A stretch of DNA of 64,000 bases from Candidatus Eremiobacterota bacterium (lineage in GTDB: Bacteria > Vulcanimicrobiota > Vulcanimicrobiia > Vulcanimicrobiales > Vulcanimicrobiaceae). Positions within the stretch are counted from its first letter, which is position 1, and each line of letters starts with the position of its first letter. The DNA lies in assembly GCA_019235885.1 (NCBI GenBank), contig JAFAKB010000020.1:1-64000 (forward strand). Direction: 5' to 3'. Shown here piece after piece: positions 61,891 to 64,000 of the stretch. The position numbers and the translations under genes were made by a program. The notes under the pieces were generated by a model. That model saw only the letters and a program-made list of their open reading frames with translations. It was not told where the DNA came from and did no database searches.

Positions 61891-64000
61891 GCGCCCGCCC
61901 ATTCCACCTCGGCCGGCTGAAGCCCCCCGTTGCGTGAAAGCGCGATCAACAGGCGGCCTTCGAGTTCGCAGTCCATCGTCTCGAACGCGCCATCCGTTGC
62001 GCCCGGATCATGAAGCCACGAGACACCGGCCACCGCCGCGGCGGATGCATTCCGTGCTTCTATCAAGACGCGCGAGACCGAGCGGTTCGCGTGGACGTCG
62101 TGGGCCAACAAGGCTCGGTCGCTCGTGAGCCATAGCATGAGCTCCGCAGCCGTGCGCGCGCGGGCGACGATTTCCGCCTCGCGCAAATTCTGTTTCCGCA
62201 AGCTTCGCAGCAAGCGCTTCGACCGGCGGTCGCGCTGGTCGCGCTGCCCGCTCCTGAGTCCGTTGACGGTTGTCACGGCCGCCTCAACGATACCGTACAC
62301 GCAAAGGAAAAAAATTATCGCCGCTGCGACGTCGCGGAGCCCCGCTGCCAAGAGCGTCTTTGTTCCGAGCTTTATTGTGATTGAGACCAAACCAAGCAGC
62401 AGAGTCAGGATGCCGATGATAAAATAGACCGCCTTGCGCGGTACTTGGATCATGCGTCGATACGAGGTGAATGCACTGCGGAACGGCTGGCGTCCGAACT
62501 GTCGAACGAAAAAGAGGGAGAGTATTACCGCGGCGAATGCCGTATAGGCGGCAATCACGGCAAGGCCGACGATGAGTTCGACCGGAATCTCGCGAATCGT
62601 AATCCAAATGTACCCGGCCGGAATTCGCTGCGTGATACCTGATCCGAGACTGAACAGCATACAATTTATGAAGATCGCGGTCCCGACTGAGCTTTCAAGC
62701 GCTACGCGGCTGTGGGCATTGCTGAACAACTCCCGAGGAATCGGTAGCACGCGTGCGAGCCGGGCTAATGCGGCGGTGAAGGGACGAAACGGTGTGAGCA
62801 GTGCGCGCAGGATCAAGCTACGGCGGACGGCGTGATCCCCTTCGAGCCAGGCGGGAAGCCGTGCCGCGAGCGCTTCGATTCGCAGAATGTCCAAGCGGCT
62901 GCGCGCGACGAGGATTGCGTCGGCGAAGCCGCCTCGGATGCGGAGCGCCATGGCGGGCGGGACGTTTACCAAGAACGTCGCCTGCTCGGTGGCCACCTGC
63001 TGCATCAGCGGCGTTTGGCTGGCGAATGCGCTCACCAAGCGCTCGCGCAGGCGCGCCTGTGGCAACAGGCCGCCGACGCGCACGACGTTGATCCGGTCAT
63101 AGTGGTCGCCGCCGTCCCAGCGTGGATCGAGAAACCGTTGCACGGCTTCGGCCAACCACGACGGGACATCGGCCATGTGCCGAGCAAGGCCGTCCTGCAG
63201 GAGCTCCAAGAGCGGTACGGCGGGCTCATCGTCCCACTGAAAGTAGCCGAGCGGGAAATCGACTCCGAGCTCCGGGCTGATCGGGTGTGATTTTTGCGCG
63301 GCTGCGCGCTCGTCGAGCAGGTCGCGGGCCGCGCGCAGAAACGGTTCGGTGACGGCAAGCTTCTGCGACTGCAGGAGAGTCGCCGCGTACTCACGCCACA
63401 CTGATCGGCCCATCAACTCGCGGGGAACCACATATCGCGGATGGTCCACGATATGCTGGACGAGGAGCGTTTCCTGATAACGACGATGCGCGAACGCGAA
63501 CCGTTCGGTGCTCCGCGTTTCGGCGTTTGTGTCCAACGTCAATATCTTGACGCCGACGAGCGCAGTAAGGATACTCTCCGCGCGCTGTTCCGGAATGCCG
63601 GCAGCGTCAAGCGCCCTGACGAGGGCCTCGCGAGTCATCACGAGCGGCGCACTGCCGAACGCCACTGCGACTTTCACCGCGTCGTCGAGCAATAGTTCGG
63701 GAGGTAGGCTGAGGCGTTCGGGTTCGTCTTTGCCGCGTTTCGCCAACTCGGCGAGGTGCTCAGCGACGAGACTGAAATCGTCGTCCAGCGCTTTTTCGTG
63801 CTTGTCGACGTAGTCGCACAGCAGCGAGAGCAAGAACGGGTTCGAGCCGATCGACTTCTCGCCGCGAACAAAGCTCGCACGTAAGGCGAGGTACCGCCGC
63901 ACGGTGTCCCGTTTCGTCGAGTTCAGGCCTGATTTTGCGATCAGCTTATCTTGTCGCCGTGGGCTCAGTTCCTTGATGGCGAGCTTCAACCACGGAAGTC
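61887..64000 (-). CDS. C-terminal part of a membrane NACHT/STAND-like NTPase, partial
   Basis: The open frame runs off the right edge, so the N-terminus (and any P-loop) is outside. The visible 703 residues start with LKLAIKELSPRRQDKLIAKS and SIGSNPFLLSLLCDYVDKHE, the helical segment that follows NACHT NTPase cores. A long helical part follows, then four to five membrane helices at residues about 435-580 (WITIREIPVELIVGLAVIAA, AVYFIIGILTLLLGLVSITI) and a soluble C-terminal domain. AT content rises in 62300-62700. Membrane-bound STAND proteins often serve in signalling or conflict systems; without the front half this is only a suggestion. Confidence 0.6.
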   Translation of the reverse strand, partial: LPWLKLAIKELSPRRQDKLIAKSGLNSTKRDTVRRYLALRASFVRGEKSIGSNPFLLSLLCDYVDKHEKALDDDFSLVAEHLAELAKRGKDEPERLSLPPELLLDDAVKVAVAFGSAPLVMTREALVRALDAAGIPEQRAESILTALVGVKILTLDTNAETRSTERFAFAHRRYQETLLVQHIVDHPRYVVPRELMGRSVWREYAATLLQSQKLAVTEPFLRAARDLLDERAAAQKSHPISPELGVDFPLGYFQWDDEPAVPLLELLQDGLARHMADVPSWLAEAVQRFLDPRWDGGDHYDRINVVRVGGLLPQARLRERLVSAFASQTPLMQQVATEQATFLVNVPPAMALRIRGGFADAILVARSRLDILRIEALAARLPAWLEGDHAVRRSLILRALLTPFRPFTAALARLARVLPIPRELFSNAHSRVALESSVGTAIFINCMLFSLGSGITQRIPAGYIWITIREIPVELIVGLAVIAAYTAFAAVILSLFFVRQFGRQPFRSAFTSYRRMIQVPRKAVYFIIGILTLLLGLVSITIKLGTKTLLAAGLRDVAAAIIFFLCVYGIVEAAVTTVNGLRSGQRDQRDRRSKRLLRSLRKQNLREAEIVARARTAAELMLWLTSDRALLAHDVHANRSVSRVLIEARNASAAAVAGVSWLHDPGATDGAFETMDCELEGRLLIALSRNGGLQPAEVEWAGA

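Overview
The window is about 70% GC, has tightly packed and often overlapping genes, and is entirely bacterial chromosome. The gene order yacL-ispD-ispF-gltX-cysE-cysS-rlmB-sigH (10490-22699) followed after an interruption by rpmG-tRNA-Trp-secE-nusG (37094-38251) is the block known from Bacillus and other monoderm-derived lineages, minus mrnC and yacP. The OmpA-type lipoprotein, the protein O-mannosyltransferase, complex I and the high GC do not fit a classical Firmicute. A deep terrabacterial phylum such as Candidatus Eremiobacterota (WPS-2) is my best guess; this is inference, no marker here proves it.

Layout. 1-5760: partial membrane mannosyltransferase, thiL, rpmB, OmpA-like lipoprotein. 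5915-10515: fakA-plsX-fakB (phosphorylation of fatty acids and acyl-phosphate supply) and hemW. 10490-22699: the yacL to sigH block, interrupted by a large LuxR/ATPase regulator and an esterase. Two members are odd: IspD carries a C-terminal domain resembling EF-G domain V, and the GluRS homologue has lost the HIGH and KMSKR motifs, has no ATG/GTG/TTG start and follows a 43-residue acidic ORF. 22815-36985: an insertion between sigH and rpmG, with a GT87 membrane protein, the tRNA cluster Thr(UGU)-Tyr-Gly-Thr(GGU) (first member inverted and class II), a PD-(D/E)XK nuclease lodged in the cluster, fumarylacetoacetase, a GAF/PAS/SpoIIE regulator, malate synthase, tRNA-Arg, a phage-tail-like beta-helix protein, a diguanylate cyclase, VapBC and a frameshifted CPXCG gene. 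37094-38288: rpmG, tRNA-Trp, secE, nusG and a strong terminator; the rplK operon does not follow.

38306-48193 is accessory: secreted proteins, a divergent Nramp-family carrier, a serine hydrolase, an S1-domain protein, Ogt, an ECF sigma gene that runs into a 5'-truncated S9 peptidase, and a HigBA toxin-antitoxin pair with a clear operator. 48374-60079 is nuoEFGHIJKLMN without nuoABCD, ending in a GNAT gene. 60542-64000 holds a hydrolase, a secreted protein and the C-terminal part of a membrane NACHT/STAND-like protein that runs off the window.

Expression signals: several promoters fit a sigma-70 consensus. Three of them put the -10 box only 4 to 9 bases before the start codon (leaderless mRNAs). 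Two genes, the GluRS-like gene and vapC, appear to start at CTG inside a CTGA overlap with the upstream stop.
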